DNA of 64,000 nt from Schistocerca nitens (Eukaryota > Arthropoda > Insecta > Orthoptera > Acrididae), in the NCBI RefSeq assembly GCF_023898315.1, contig NC_064617.1:718721202-718785201 (forward strand), written 5' to 3'. Below, piece by piece: positions 16,985 to 29,146 of the stretch. A model generated the notes under the pieces. That model saw only the letters and a list, made by a program, of their open reading frames with translations. It made no database searches and was not told the DNA's origin. The stretch's first letter is position 1; every line of letters starts with the position of its first letter. Made by a program: the position numbers and the translations under genes.

Positions 16985-17650
16985 ATGAACTCTCCAGCTG
17001 AGCAAGAAGAAGAAAGAAAACAATCCAGAAGAAGAAACAGTGCTTGGCAATTCTGTAAACAAGACGACCCACAGCCGAGATTGTAGGGATAATCGAGAAG
17101 CAAAACATAAAAACCATTTTCCGCTCAATAGTTAAAATCGAGGGCGTACTTGGGTCAGTTAAAGCTCAACTAGGGCTATGGGCACCTGGCATCTACAGCA
17201 TCAGTTGCAAGTGTGGCATGCAACACAGTGAAGCATCTCACAGTGCTGTTAAGAAAATGTAAGGAACATTTGCTTTAGCCAGACTGACAGTCTGCAGTGG
17301 CAGACAACAGCATCATGAGAGAGGCAGTTGAAAGAAAGAGTGCATAATGATCATGTCAACCAGGGCAGCAGTTCTCAACTGAGCTATGTATGGGATGTGG
17401 CATTAACAAAAATACATCAGGAATGCTACAGGTTGAAAGTGGCAGAGGCAGTGAATGGAATAGATGGGCGGGACAAAGACTTGATGACCAAACTACCCTT
17501 CCGCCCTGCTAGGAGGCTTCCCTCATCACTGACCATGACATCTCTTCTGGAGGCATGCAATTCGCCCACATGTTGTACTCTTGGCAGAGGAGTATGAATT
17601 CCAGTGTCAACAAACGAACAAACAGGGTGTGAATCTGACACTTAAACTAA
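16985..17650 (+). mobile_element. Penelope-like element 3' relic, opposite orientation
   Basis: The plus strand encodes a KTIF linker, then LGLWAPGIYSISCKCG at about 17170-17217 (GIY-YIG plus the CxC motif typical of Penelope-like elements). After a frameshift it continues as RVHNDHVNQGSSSQLSYVWDVALTKIHQ (17334-17413) in the C-terminal endonuclease region. The reverse transcriptase is absent. The family call rests on the GIY-YIG and CxC motifs, and frame breaks show it is inactive. Confidence 0.6.
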
Positions 17651-18536
17651 GTTCATAAAATTATATATAGCTTTCTCCATAAAGAAATCTATACAGAAAC
17701 CAAACTGAGGTGATTTTATAAGGTTATTCTCAGAAAGGTGTCTCAATATTCTGTTCTAAGCGCCCTTCGCAAAAATTTTTTAATCTCACAGAAAGGAAGA
17801 AAATGAGGTTACAATTAGAAGCCAGTTGCTTATCTTCACTTTCATAAATTGGTTACTTCCTTTCCTGCATTTTGACTCAGTGATTAGTTACAAAGGTAAC
17901 TTGAGGGGGTCACTACTAAGTATGTACAGGATTTTAACTCGTGGGTTGAGATACCATAATAGCCTGAAGAGTTACTCTTTTATAGAGAAATAATGACTTG
18001 TATAATCTAACAAATAATTCAGCAGAACGTCCGATGGTGGTGTGTACAGTGCTTGTCTAAATAAATCTAATGGCTCTACCTTTGATGGGCGTTTTGTTTT
18101 TGGAGGGGAAGGGGGGGGGGAGGGAGACTTCACTGGCCCTTGATTTGAATTTAATATCCTCTGTCTCACTGCAGTTGACATCAGGGAGTTGAGTATCATT
18201 TGCATTCCCTAGTTTATTTATTAGCATTAGTCCTCTGCATTAAATAAGGCTCTCTGTTTTTAGCACAATATACTTTGAAGCCAGATGTTATCTACTTTTT
18301 CTCTTAGGTTTCTACTGTGGTTGTCCTTTACTCATTCTAAAGGAAAAACATGATTCATAACCTTGTACTAATATTTTGTAGGGAATAATTAAATTTATTG
18401 TCTGCTGTGGATTCTTTATAAACATGTTCTCTTTTTTCATTCTGTGATCTCTCACTAAATAGTGTAACTGGTTCAACAGTTAGAATTCTGTGAATATTTT
18501 CTTTTCTTTTTTTTATTTAAACCTGATTTATGCAAA
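17651..18536. other. unrecognised stretch with a G-rich tract
   Basis: No gene seen. A short G-rich run lies at about 18100-18122. The rest is AT-rich. Confidence 0.5.
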
Positions 18537-19020
18537 TATCATGTAATTGGATATAAAAATCTGCTCACCATACAGTGCCAGGAGAAAACATATATAACGG
18601 TTAAGTAAATGTGTAAGTTTTTGAAGCCAGTGATCCTTCTTGTGGCAGATGGGTCAAAGGAGAAGGAAGATGGATAAAGGAGAAGGACCAGCGAGGCTTA
18701 GGAAAATGGGGAGGGTTCAGAAAAGTCACCCAGAACCCTGGGTTAGGGTAGACTTACCTGATGGGATGAGAAGGAAATTCTCATCCCATCCAGTAAGTCT
18801 CCTCTGACCGGGGTTCTAGGTGACTTTTCTAAACTCTCCCCATTTCCTAAACCTCACCAGTCCTTTCCCTTCACCGCTATAGCCTCCCCTTCAACCGTTC
18901 TGCCAGAAGGAGGAACCACTGACTGCGAAAGTTCACACATTTACTTAAACTTTATATGTGTTTTCTACTGCTGTCGCTTGGTGAGTAGATTCTTTTAGCC
19001 ATCCAATTACATTATGATTT
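18537..19020. repeat. long inverted-repeat (foldback) element
   Basis: The left half (18537-18771) and the reverse complement of the right half (18777-19020) align along their whole length, including ATGTAATTGGAT at the outer ends and GATGGGATGAG at the centre. A loop of about six bases joins them, so transcribed or single-stranded DNA could form a hairpin of about 240 bp. No open reading frame of note. It is most likely a non-autonomous transposon of foldback or MITE type; the arms have diverged by many substitutions, so the insertion is not recent. Confidence 0.8.
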
Positions 19021-19715
19021 ATGGAAATGATTTTTGCTGACATTTGACCAAAGTCAGATAAACCATTTATTGAGGCTCAAGTCCATGTCATAGAAGACAG
19101 TTGGATTTAGAAATAAATTTTCATTCATTGTTGCACTGTGTCCTTTTCATGCTGAGTTTATTACTGAGAGTACCAAACCAAAGTGTAACATCATCAACTC
19201 AACATGCCCTCAATCAGAGCTATATAAGATGAAATCGACATTGAAATATCCACATACAATCTTTAGTTTCTTAATGAAAATTAAAATATTTCCTGTTGGA
19301 GGTTTGTAGACCAACAGAATCGCTATCTTGTATGTTTCCAGGTCTGTTACTGGCACACAAAGAGCTGTTCAATGCACTTTCTGCTATAGCTAATCAAGAG
19401 AAATTATCCCATTGATATGTTTGAGACCCTGTCAAAGAATTTTATTGTGTAGTCAACAAAATTCTACTTGGTCGATGAAAATGTTATGTACCTCTTGAGT
19501 GGATGATGTCTCACATTCATAACAGAAAACAGACTTTGCCACAGGAGTAAAACTAAGCTCAGAATTGGGAATATAAAATGTCAGGTTAGAAAAGTGTCAG
19601 TACAAAGTCTGTTCTTGATTTTAACTAACTTAAATTGTCTTTCAGATGCTTATAAAGGAAAATTAAAAAAAAAAAATGTAATCACACAAGCATACTAATC
19701 CAGGCTCCAAGCTCA
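19021..19715. other. unrecognised stretch
   Basis: AT-rich, no open frame with a recognisable domain. The LINE relic that follows may begin slightly earlier than called. Confidence 0.45.
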
Positions 19716-19719
19716 ACCT

Positions 19720-20430
19720 TACCCGACATGGCTCAGGTGGTAAACCAACAGGCCTGTAACTGGCTCACAGCAAACTGTTTAAGTCTTTATCTCACAAAGA
19801 ACCATATTGTGAAATTTCAAGGCAGTAATAATGAGTTGCTAGCATCAGAAGTAGGGAAAATTGTCTTAGATTAAATGAAACCCTCTGCATATAACTCCCT
19901 GGGGTTTAACTGGATAATAAGTTAAAACTGAGTCAACACAGAAAATCTAATCAAGATTTCACATATTTTTACTTCCTTTTATCTTACGGAACCATCTTCT
20001 GGGACAGTGCACCTAAAGCAAGTGATGTTTTTATCCATAAGAAGCAAATAGTAAGAATAATACGTAAAGTAGATAACCACATATCTTGCAGAGGTCTCTA
20101 AGCATCTTGAAATTCTTACAGTCATTTGCTACTGTGTATATTCATCAATGATTTTTGTAGTTCATAATAAAAATTAGTTTTCAACTGAACTGAGATTTGC
20201 ACAATTGCAGTAAAAATAATTTTCATGTAGACTGTGTCTTTTTTCTAACTCTCATTTTAAAATTATGTATATTGATGCAAAGGTATTCAACAAGCTCACA
20301 TTTAATATAAAGTAAGAAATTGGGAATCCCCATCAATTCAAACGAAAATTAAAAACATACCTCATTAGCCACTCTTTCTACAACTTATCTGAGTACAGAG
20401 ATTCAAAAATCGAAAAGTAAATAACAGTGT
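19720..20430 (+). mobile_element. LINE 3' end relic (jockey/CR1-like)
   Basis: Pieces of the plus strand read as the end of a LINE RT: NCLSLYLTK, then LDNKLKLSQH, LLSYGTIFWDS, FIHKKQIVRII, CRGL, and finally a KRKLKTYLISHSFYNLSEY terminus near 20340-20400. Frameshifts and stops separate them. Order and spacing match the C-terminal third of jockey/CR1-like proteins, and the terminus is similar to the one at 39583-39720 on the minus strand. Confidence 0.65.
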
Positions 20431-20504
20431 TCATTGGAAAAATACAGGACAAGCAGTGGTATACTGTAAATGGGCTTTTGTTGTTTCATATGTGGCTAAT
20501 TACA

Positions 20505-21782
20505 AGATATCCCATAAAGAATGCAATTTTTAATTTAATACTAAAGACATAATTTATTAAAAAATTGCTAGTATAATTATGTCAATATAAAACTCAATGA
20601 TTGTGATTAAACATGGAACAAAATATCAGGCAAATGCCCTTCACAGATTCATCTGCACACATCCATTCTGTGGACAAAATTTTTGGTGACTCTCGAGCAA
20701 AGTTCCACTTGAATCTGATGCATGACATGTCTAATTTCTGCCTTTAGTTCAGGGATGGTTAGCAGATTGTTCACATAAACACAAGATTTGACGTATCCCT
20801 CGGAAAAAGTCACATGGTGTCAGATCTTACTATCTTGGTGGCCTGATCAGATCACCACTGCAAGAGATGAGCAGGGAATCTTCCTCTTAGAAACTTGCCC
20901 CATCCTGTTGGAACAACATGTTTTACACATTCAATTCTTGCAATTGCGGCCATAAAATCTATGTTATTGTATGGCGATATGATCATCAGTCACTTCACTG
21001 CTTTTCCAGCCTCGTGATAAGAAAAGTATGGCCCAATTGGTCCACCAACCCATAACTCACACCAAACAGTGACTCATTCTGGATGCAGACACTTCTCGCA
21101 GACCATGAGGGGATCCGGCAGTTTTCTTTACTCACATAACCATATACTAGCTGGAAGTGTCTCTCATCTCTGAAAATTATTTTCTTATGATAATCACTGT
21201 CAAACTTGTGTTTTGTGAATACCCAATTGGCAAATGTTTGACATTCCAAATGGTCCATCGGCTTCAGCTCTTGTGTTACTTAGATTGTAAAAGGATGCAA
21301 ATGCAGGTCTTTTGCTCAAACTCAATGCAAACTGCTTCTCAGAATGGCTAACTGTTGAGAATGGAAGCAAATTAACTTCATTGGACTTGTAATGACACTC
21401 TCACTGACGAGAGCAACATTCTCCATTGATCAGTGAGAACAAGGATGTCCAGGAGATTCGGTGTTCTGGCAATCTCGTATCTTCAAATTTCCTTACCAGT
21501 CTCTGTACTGTCGACACATTAGATGCATTTTCCATCTTCTAACGATCTCTGCATACCATTCACTGTGCAGTACTTGAAATGCACTTTCAAAATTTGGATT
21601 CATTGCTCCATCACATGTTGCTCCATTTTAGCTCATAACAATATGCACAAATTCCAACTGACAACAGTAGGTGGTAATCGCAATATTAACAGATGAGAGT
21701 CACTAAACTTTCAGGTCCAAAAACCTAACAAAACTGAAGAGGCATTCAATTTAAAAATTGCATTCTTTATGTGACACCCTAT
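20505..21782 (-). mobile_element. decayed mariner/IS630-type DNA transposon A
   Basis: Inverted terminal repeats of about 25-30 bp (20509-20535 and 21748-21780, core CATAAAGAATGCAATTTTTA) frame a minus-strand transposase relic. Recognisable parts are ENVALVSES (about 21413), LKPMDHLECQTFANWVF, IIFRDERHF (first catalytic Asp kept, near 21165) and, after stops, a degraded CDLTPCDFFLWGY-like region near 20860. Many nonsense changes make it inactive. Confidence 0.7.
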
Positions 21783-21849
21783 ATTTTCTTTGAAAAATAT
21801 CAGCATTAAAAACAATTATTTACCTACCAATAAGAGATAAACATTAGTG

Positions 21850-24800
21850 ATTTAATATAACTGAGAGGTACCTGGGGGTCTAGGAGTGGCATCTTTGACT
21901 GTAATCAAAACATCTTTGGACCTGGCTTCGAATCCAGCTGCTGCTTCAATTTTGAATGAAACTCATAAGCAATGGTGCCTGAAGACTTCTAGCATATGAA
22001 GTCACCATCATTCTGCTAATGACTTTGTCAAAGGAGGTGGCTGAGTGGACAGAAGTTCAGGGCACTCTCTTGCCCTTGGGGTGGGAAACTGTCCATAAAA
22101 GGTGGAAGAATGAGCAATGATCAACAGGATGAGGATGCAGAAGGTAATGGACACCGCTGAATTAAAGACACATAATATGTATCTGAGGCCTGTAACTGAA
22201 AAAGTGATATGGTGATCTCTCCATCAGCAAAAGATTCTGGACTAGTTCCCCATTTGTATCTCTGGGAGGGGATTGCCAAGGAAGGCAAGGATTTCTGGAC
22301 AGGTGAGTGTTGGGTATTATCAATAGCAGCAAAAAATGATGAACAGATCATAGAATTCATTAGGAATAGGAAGATAGGGCAGAGAGTGACTTATTGTGAA
22401 CAGTTCAGAGGTAGGTTTGTTCTCATTAGAATAACAGGAAACAAACCCAGACAATAATAGTTTAGGTATACATGCCAACATTGCAAGCAGAAGATGAGAG
22501 AGAGAGAAAGTATATGAGAGTATTAAGTGGGTAATTCAGCATGAAGAGAGAAACAAATCTAACAGTCATGGAGGATTGGAATGTGGTTGTAGGCGAAGGA
22601 ATAGAATGAAGAATTATAGGAGAATGTGGGCTTGGTAGTGGGAATGAGAGAGGGGAAAGACTAATTGAGTTCTTATATAAATATCAGCTAGTAATGCTGA
22701 ATATCCTTTTCAAGAATCACAAGAAGGGAAAGTATAGTTGAATAAGGACAGGAGATACAGGAAGACTTCAGTTAGATTATATCATACTCAGGCAGAGATT
22801 CTGAAATCAGATACTGGATTGTACGGCATACCGAGGAGCAAACTTAGACTCAAATCAGAATTTAGTAATGATGAAGAGTAGGCTGAAGTTCAAGAGACTA
22901 GTCAGAAAGAATTAATGTGCAAAGAACTGAAATAGGGAAATACTAAGGAATAAAGAAGAAATATGCCTGTAGTTCTCTTAGGCTATAGATACTGCAGTAA
23001 TAAATAGCTCAGTAGGCAGTTCAGTTGAGGAATGGACTTCTCTAAAAAGAGCAATCACAGAAGTTGGAAAGAAAAATTCAGATGCACGGAAAGTAACTGC
23101 TGGTGAAACAATAGCTAACAGGATTAAGACTTCAATTGATTGATGAAAGAAGAAAGCACAAAAATGTTCAGGGAAATTCAGGAACACTGAAACACAAATC
23201 ACTTAGGAACTGAATAAAGAGGAAGTGTGAGGAAACTAAGGTGAAACGTCTGCATGAAAAATGTGAGAAGTCGAAAAATAAATGATTGTTTGAGGGACTG
23301 ACTCAGGATACAGAAAAGTCAAAACAACCTTTGGTGAAATGAAAAGTAAGGGTGGTAGCATTAAGAGTGCAATAGGATTTCTAGTGTTAAATGCAGTGGA
23401 AAGAGTGAGTAGGTGGAATGAGTACGCTGAAGACCTCTATGAGAGGGAAGACCTGTCTGATGATGTGATAGAAGAAGAAACAGAACTCGATAGTGAAGAG
23501 ATAGGGGATCCAGTATAAGAATCAGAATTTAAAAGAGCTTTGGAAGACTTGAGTTCAAATATGGCAGAAGGGATAGAAATATTCCATCAGAATTTCTGGA
23601 ATCATTAGGGGAAGTGACAACAAAATGACTATTCACATTGGTGTACAGAATGTATGGCAGTTGTGATATGTCATTAGACAAACAGAAAAACATCATCCAC
23701 ACAATTCCAAAGACTGCTAGAGCTGACAAGTGTGAGAATTATTGTACGATCAGGTTAATAGCACATACATCCAAGTTCTGACAAGAATAATATACAGAAG
23801 AGTGGAAAAGGACATTTCAAAATTACTAGATGACAATCAGTTTGGCCCTAGAAAAGCTACAGGCACCAGACAGGCAGTTCTGCCATTGCAGTTGATAATG
23901 GAAAAAAGACTGAAGAAAAATCAAGACATGTCATAGGATTTGTCAACCTGGAAAAAGTGTTCAACAATGTAAAATGGTACAAGATGTTTGAAATCTTGAG
24001 AGAAATAGGAGTAAGCTGTAGGGAAAGATGGGTAATATACAATGTGAACAAGAACCAAGAAAGAACTACAAGGGAGGATGACCAAGAACAAAGTGCTCAT
24101 ACTAAAAGAGAGTAAGACAGGCATGCAGCTTTTGCCCCTACCGTTCAGTCTATAAATCCAAGAAGCATTGACAGATATAAAAGAAAGCTTCTAGAGTGGG
24201 ATTAAAATTCAAGGTGAAAGGATATTGGTGATAAGATTCACTGATGACATTGCTATCCTAGTGAAAGTGAAGCAGAAGTACTTGATCTGTTGAGTGGAAT
24301 GAAGAGTCTAAATAGAACACAATATGGATTGAGAGCAAACTGAAGAAAGACGAAAGTAGTGAGAAGTAGCAGAAGTGAGAACAACAAGAAAGTTAATATC
24401 AAAATTGGAGATAACAGAGCAGATGAAGTTAAGGAATTCTGCCACCTAGGCAGCAAAATAACCCATGATGGATGGAGCAAGGAGGACATAAAAAGCAGAC
24501 TAGCACTGGCAAAAGGGCATTCCCGGCCAAAAGAAGTAAACTAGTATCAAACATAGGCCTCAATTTGAGGAAGGAATTTCTAAGATTGTACATTTGGAGC
24601 ACAGCATTGTATGGTAGTGAAACACAGACTGTGAGAAAACCGGACAGAAGAGAGTTGAAGCATTTGAGATGTGGTGCTACAGAAGAATGCTGAAAATTAT
24701 GTGAACTGATGAGGTAAAGAATGAGGAGGTTCTGTGCAGAATCAGCAAGGAAAGAAATATATTTAAAAGACTGACAAGAAGAAAGGGAAGGATGATAGGA

Positions 24801-24990
24801 CATCTATTAAGACATCAGGGAATTACATTCATGGTACTAAATGGAGTTGTACAGGGTAAAAACTGCAGAGGAAGGCAGAGATTGGAAATCATCCAGCAAA
24901 TAATTGAGGACATAGGTTGTAAATATTACTCTGAGATGAAAGGGTTGTCACAGGTGAGGAACTAGTGTTGGCCACATCAAACAAATCAGA
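21850..24990 (+). mobile_element. old, degenerate RTE-clade LINE (family 2)
   Basis: Collinear, heavily mutated RTE element. The clear part of the 5' leader starts near 22035, with a possible extension back to about 21850. The endonuclease region includes RKIGQRVTYCEQF (22366-22404) and a degraded DWN-like stretch near 22570. RT pieces include TARADKCENY, TRIIYRRVEKDI (23780-23816), DDNQFGPRKATGTRQA (23831-23878), a FTDD in place of FADD near 24239, and the AxYGSET...W-CYRRMLK C-terminal region. Stops and indels occur throughout. It is related to, but clearly different from, the RTE copies at 42.8 and 57.6 kb, and resembles the relic at 33.5-38.1 kb. Confidence 0.8.
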
Positions 24991-25640
24991 AACCTGGTGA
25001 TTCATAAAAAGGGAGAAAAACCTAAGAAAGCAGTAGCATTTATCAAAGTAGTGAGTTTCCCTCTAATTTTTGAGGCTATGTTTAGCAGGTGTAAGCACAA
25101 ACATTATGGAGCAATATAGTGATAGTTTAGTGCCAATATTATGTTCAGATAAGTTTCCATGATTTGTTCATGTTGCATTACTGTTTAACTTGATTTGTTT
25201 GACATTCCCAAAAGTTGATGTGATCTTGAGAATGTAATGAATGAATGAGTTTAATATCACTGTGTGAAACATAGCAAAGATGTTGAATTACCAGGTCTGT
25301 GGGCTCTCAAATTTTACTGACTCCCATTTCTTCAAATCACTTGTTTTATGAAGATAGTAGCAACATGAATAACTATGCTAATTTTACATAGGATTCTATT
25401 TTGAAGACATATAGATAACTTTTTAGTTTACAGTTATTAATATAGTCACCTGAACACTAATCAAACAATAGTAGACTAACAATAGCCACTTTTTATAAGT
25501 TATGAAGCTGCCACTCTTTGTCCAGATAGTTAATTTATGGCCTGAGTAATCATATTGGCTGAAATTATTGAACTATAAGAAAAAAAAAACGTGAATTACT
25601 TTATTTATTTATTTATTTATTTATTTGATTAGCCATCCGT
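24991..25640. other. unrecognised stretch with a TTTA microsatellite
   Basis: No gene. A (TTTA)n tract of about six to seven units lies at 25601-25627, just beyond the transposon B relic. Confidence 0.55.
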
Positions 25641-25728
25641 AGACATTTTGCAATGTATGGATGTTGTTACCAATTATGGTGTGAACACACTTCATTCAGC
25701 ATGTAAACATCACTATAGACATTCAGAT

Positions 25729-26811
25729 TTAGCTTATGGCATGTTCAATGTGCCTGCCATCATTGGTGGTGACGTGGTGCAGACGAATAGTGAAATTCTG
25801 CATGACCCGCTGAAGTGTTGAAACACTGATGCTGTTGATGACCTCCTGAATGGCTGTTTTCAGCTCAGCCATGGTTTTGGGGTTATTGCTGTACACCTTA
25901 TCTTTAATATAATCCCACAAAAAGGAGTTGCATGTGTTCAGATCTGGAGAATATGGTGGCCAATCGAGACCTATGCCAGTGGCCTCTGGGTACCCAAGAG
26001 CCAGAACGTAGTCCCCAAAGTGCTCCTCCAGGGCATCAAACAATCTCCTGCTTTGATGGGGTTGAGCTCTGTACTGCATAAACCACACCTTGTTGAAACT
26101 GTGGATAATGGGGATGAAATCATCTTCTAAAAACTTCATGTACAATTTGGTAGTCACTGTACCATCAAGGAAAATCACACTGATTATCCTGTGACTGGAC
26201 ATTGCACACCACACAGTCACCTGTTAAGGGCGAAGAGACTTCTTGCTTGTGAAATGCAGATTCTGAGTCTCCCAAATGTACCAATTTTGCTTATTGATGA
26301 ACACATCAAAATGAAAGTGGGCTTCATTGCTAAACCAAACCATATTCACATCAAAGTCCTGTTCATCAATTCTGTGGAAAGTAGTGTTGGTGAAACACAA
26401 CTGCTGTTCCATGGCTCTGGGGCTTAATGGCTGATGGGTTTGAATTCCATATGGGAAGAGATGCACGTCTTCAACAACAATTTGTCACACTGTCTCCCTG
26501 TTGATTCCCACCTGTTGTGCAGCTCATCTGATTGATTTTGTGGGGCTGGTTTGAAACACAGCGCATGTCTTCTCGATGTTTTTAGGTGTTTTCACCCTTT
26601 TTGGATGACCGACATTGCCAACACTGTCATCACACACACTACCTGTTCTCTCAAACTCGAGAATCAAATTCTTGATTGTTAGCACACTTGGACCAGTTGT
26701 CTTCAGTGTGAACTCAGTTGCAAACTTCCTTTGAGCCGCAGCTGGGCTGTTATTGCTCGCAAAGTAGGCCTTCACAAGTGCTGTACGCTCAGGCACACTG
26801 TTCCGTGACAT
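25729..26811 (-). pseudogene. mariner/IS630-type transposase relic B, catalytic residues lost
   Basis: A single minus-strand frame of 361 codons from the ATG at 26811 (MSRNSVPERTALVKAYF) to a stop at 25729 is free of indels, but contains internal stops: TGA at 26524-26526, TGA near 26487 and TAA at 26221-26223. Both TGA codons stand where relatives have Arg, as expected from CGA-to-TGA decay. The N-terminal helix-turn-helix region and C-terminal SPDLN...FLWDYIKDKVY block are readable. All three catalytic acids are changed: WFSNEAHF (Asp to Asn), WFMQYRAQPH (Asp to Tyr) and CNSFLW (Asp to Asn). Terminal repeats are not clear. The family type is fairly sure; it is inactive. Confidence 0.75.
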
Positions 26812-26899
26812 TTTCACATGCAAATGGTTGACAACAAGGCACATGTGCATACTAATTCCTATCATGCCCCACAGCCAACCATGGAGTTTGTATGTCATA

Positions 26900-27600
26900 A
26901 CATAAACTGTTCAGAAATTATGACAATTTTCTTTCATATAGTTCAATAATTGTCATCCGATAAGTAGAATACAGGATGAAGAAAAAATGCTGCTCTTCAT
27001 GGACAGTATGACTCCTCATCACAATTCAAGACAAAAGTGTATCTAGCAAAACCTAATCCCACCAATAGGCTTAATAAATATGCAGTTTAAAAAATGAAGC
27101 TCCAGCATTGCTGTAACTCCTTGTAGCATGGCCAAGAACAAGTAACAAGAACTCTGCACTATGCCAGAGTTGTCCCATTAGCTCAGTGAGACAGGGAATG
27201 CCATGAGGAACAGATATGCAAACTTCCTGATGTTTGAGTCGTGCTCACACCTTTTTTTCAATTACAGGATCAAGTTGTATCCAGTGTACATCTCCACTAT
27301 GCAGTATCTTGAGTATTTCTTTCTGTTACTGTTATCTTTATTTAAATATTGAGACATAACATGAACTTCTTACAGGTACATAAATGACCAATTTGTTTCA
27401 TCCATGACACAAATAAAGCTAACAGGAAATAATAGTGGATGCAGTAACATCATCTTATCCAATGGGGTGCAAAAAACGTAACAGGTAGGCTACAACAGAC
27501 TGCACATTATGCTATGCACAATAATTCCATTTTGTATGTTTGATAGCCAGGCTTATCTTCACACAGCCCATACGTACATTTACAAGCAGTGTTCTCTTTA
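26900..27600. other. unrecognised stretch between transposon relics
   Basis: No coding feature or clear terminal repeat. It probably includes the non-coding ends of relics B and C. Confidence 0.45.
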
Positions 27601-27639
27601 GAGAAGGTGTTCAAAGCAATCACCTTGCATTTGTGAATA

Positions 27640-28650
27640 CCTTGTCACTCACTGTAGCACACTTTGCAGGACTCTACGCAACATATCTGTATCCACTATT
27701 GCCAAAGTGGCATGCACACAAGCTATTAGGTCACATACATCCATGGGTGGAGTGCTATAAACATGTTCCTTTAAGTGTCCCCAAAAATAAAAATCTAGTA
27801 GAATAGGATCTGGGGAATATGTAGACCAGAACATTGGAGCCCTATGACCAATCCATTTCCCTGGAAACACTTCATTTAAACAACTACACACATTCATTCC
27901 AAAGTGTTTCTGGTACACCATCTCAATGAAATCATGGCTATCGCTGAACACCAAGTGGAATGTTCCCTAATGCATCAGGGAAAGTACTGAAAAGAAACGT
28001 ACAGTGCAAGAGCACATTCAATGTTTCCAGCAGTAGGTAAGGACCCAAAAGCAATCCTCCCATGATATTGGCCCATAGGTTTATGCCAAAGCATGCCTGA
28101 AAGGCATGTTCATGGATGACATGTGTGTTGTGTTCTGACTGACAATGGCTGTTGCGTAGGTTGAAAATACCTTCATGAGTAAAGCTAAATTCATCAGTCC
28201 ATATAATGTTATTTATAAAATGTGCATTGTATTCCACTTGGTACAAAAGCCATTCACATAACCCTACTCGTTGAATGCAGTCTTCTGGCTGCTGGTGTTA
28301 ACATGTAACGATACAGATGCTGTTCTCCATTGTACAACACTTCAACAACCAGTGTTTTGAGATGTCTGGAGTGGGTACGTCATTGAGGTGATAGGTGAAT
28401 GGTTTCAAGACCCACATCCTCTGTGGAGTTCATCTAATCTTTGGATGACCTCTGTCCATTACTTGTGGACTTAGATCACAAATTTCCCAAAGACATTGCT
28501 CCAAGTGACAAAAAACAATGTTAACAGGATGGTGCCCTTGAGGGTACTGTGCAGCATATGCACAAGCAGTGGCAGCAGCTTGGTTATCAGATGCACTCAG
28601 CACCAAAAGCATAATGACGTATTCATCGTTTGTGTGGTTCATTAGGAATC
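27640..28650 (-). pseudogene. mariner/Tc1-group transposase relic C
   Basis: Minus-strand pieces in order: TNDEYVIMLLVL...AAATACAYAAQYP (28430-28642, N-terminal helix-turn-helix), NIIWTDEFSFTHEG (28150-28205, first catalytic Asp) with GPYLLLETLN, then NEVFPGKWIGH and SPDPILLDFYFWGHLKEHVY (27740-27850, third Asp). A frameshift near 27945 and stops before 28246 disable it. It differs from relics A, B and D. Transposon ends were not located. Confidence 0.7.
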
Positions 28651-28819
28651 CGCCCTACATGAAATTGACAGGACCAAATACCATTGTGCACTGCATGGTT
28701 AGTAGATATGTGTGCAGTGTAAATGATTACACCATCATGTGATAGAATATTGTCATGTGACAAAATGATGTCCTGCTTATAAATGATGAAAACTAGAGAA
28801 CAGACATCTCAAAAACAAG

Positions 28820-28912
28820 AAAGGTGTCTGACAAAGATTCAAACCATAGCTCCACGACAGATGTGAGTTTGCTGACCCAGCAGCCTACTCTGTGAGCTAC
28901 AATGGCTGGTAT
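28820..28912 (-). repeat. degenerate tRNA-like (SINE) head
   Basis: On the minus strand TAGCTCACAGAGTAGG resembles an A-box region and GGTTTGAATCTTTG, about 50 bases on, a B box. The stems do not pair as a tRNA. It may be an old tRNA-derived SINE; the body is not defined. Confidence 0.35.
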
Positions 28913-29146
28913 GGTAAAGCAGGGTGATAAACATTCCTATGTACATTCTGATACAATGATGTGACAGTGATGCCAGCTCCTCATTTTCATATATGTGTTT
29001 TCAAAATTCACCCGATCTGATTTTGCTCAACATTTTTTCTGCACCTTGTGCAGCATTTTAATGACAGATTTGTTAATATGACCTATAAGATTCATTTCTC
29101 AGAGATACTTCCTGCTGTTGACATGTATCTTGACTCATTGCACATA

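Noticed and set aside
19719-19800. tRNA-like A box (TGGCTCAGGTGG) suggesting a SINE
   Set aside because: The stretch reads through as part of a LINE RT C-terminus (NCLSLYLTK onward), and no convincing B box follows.
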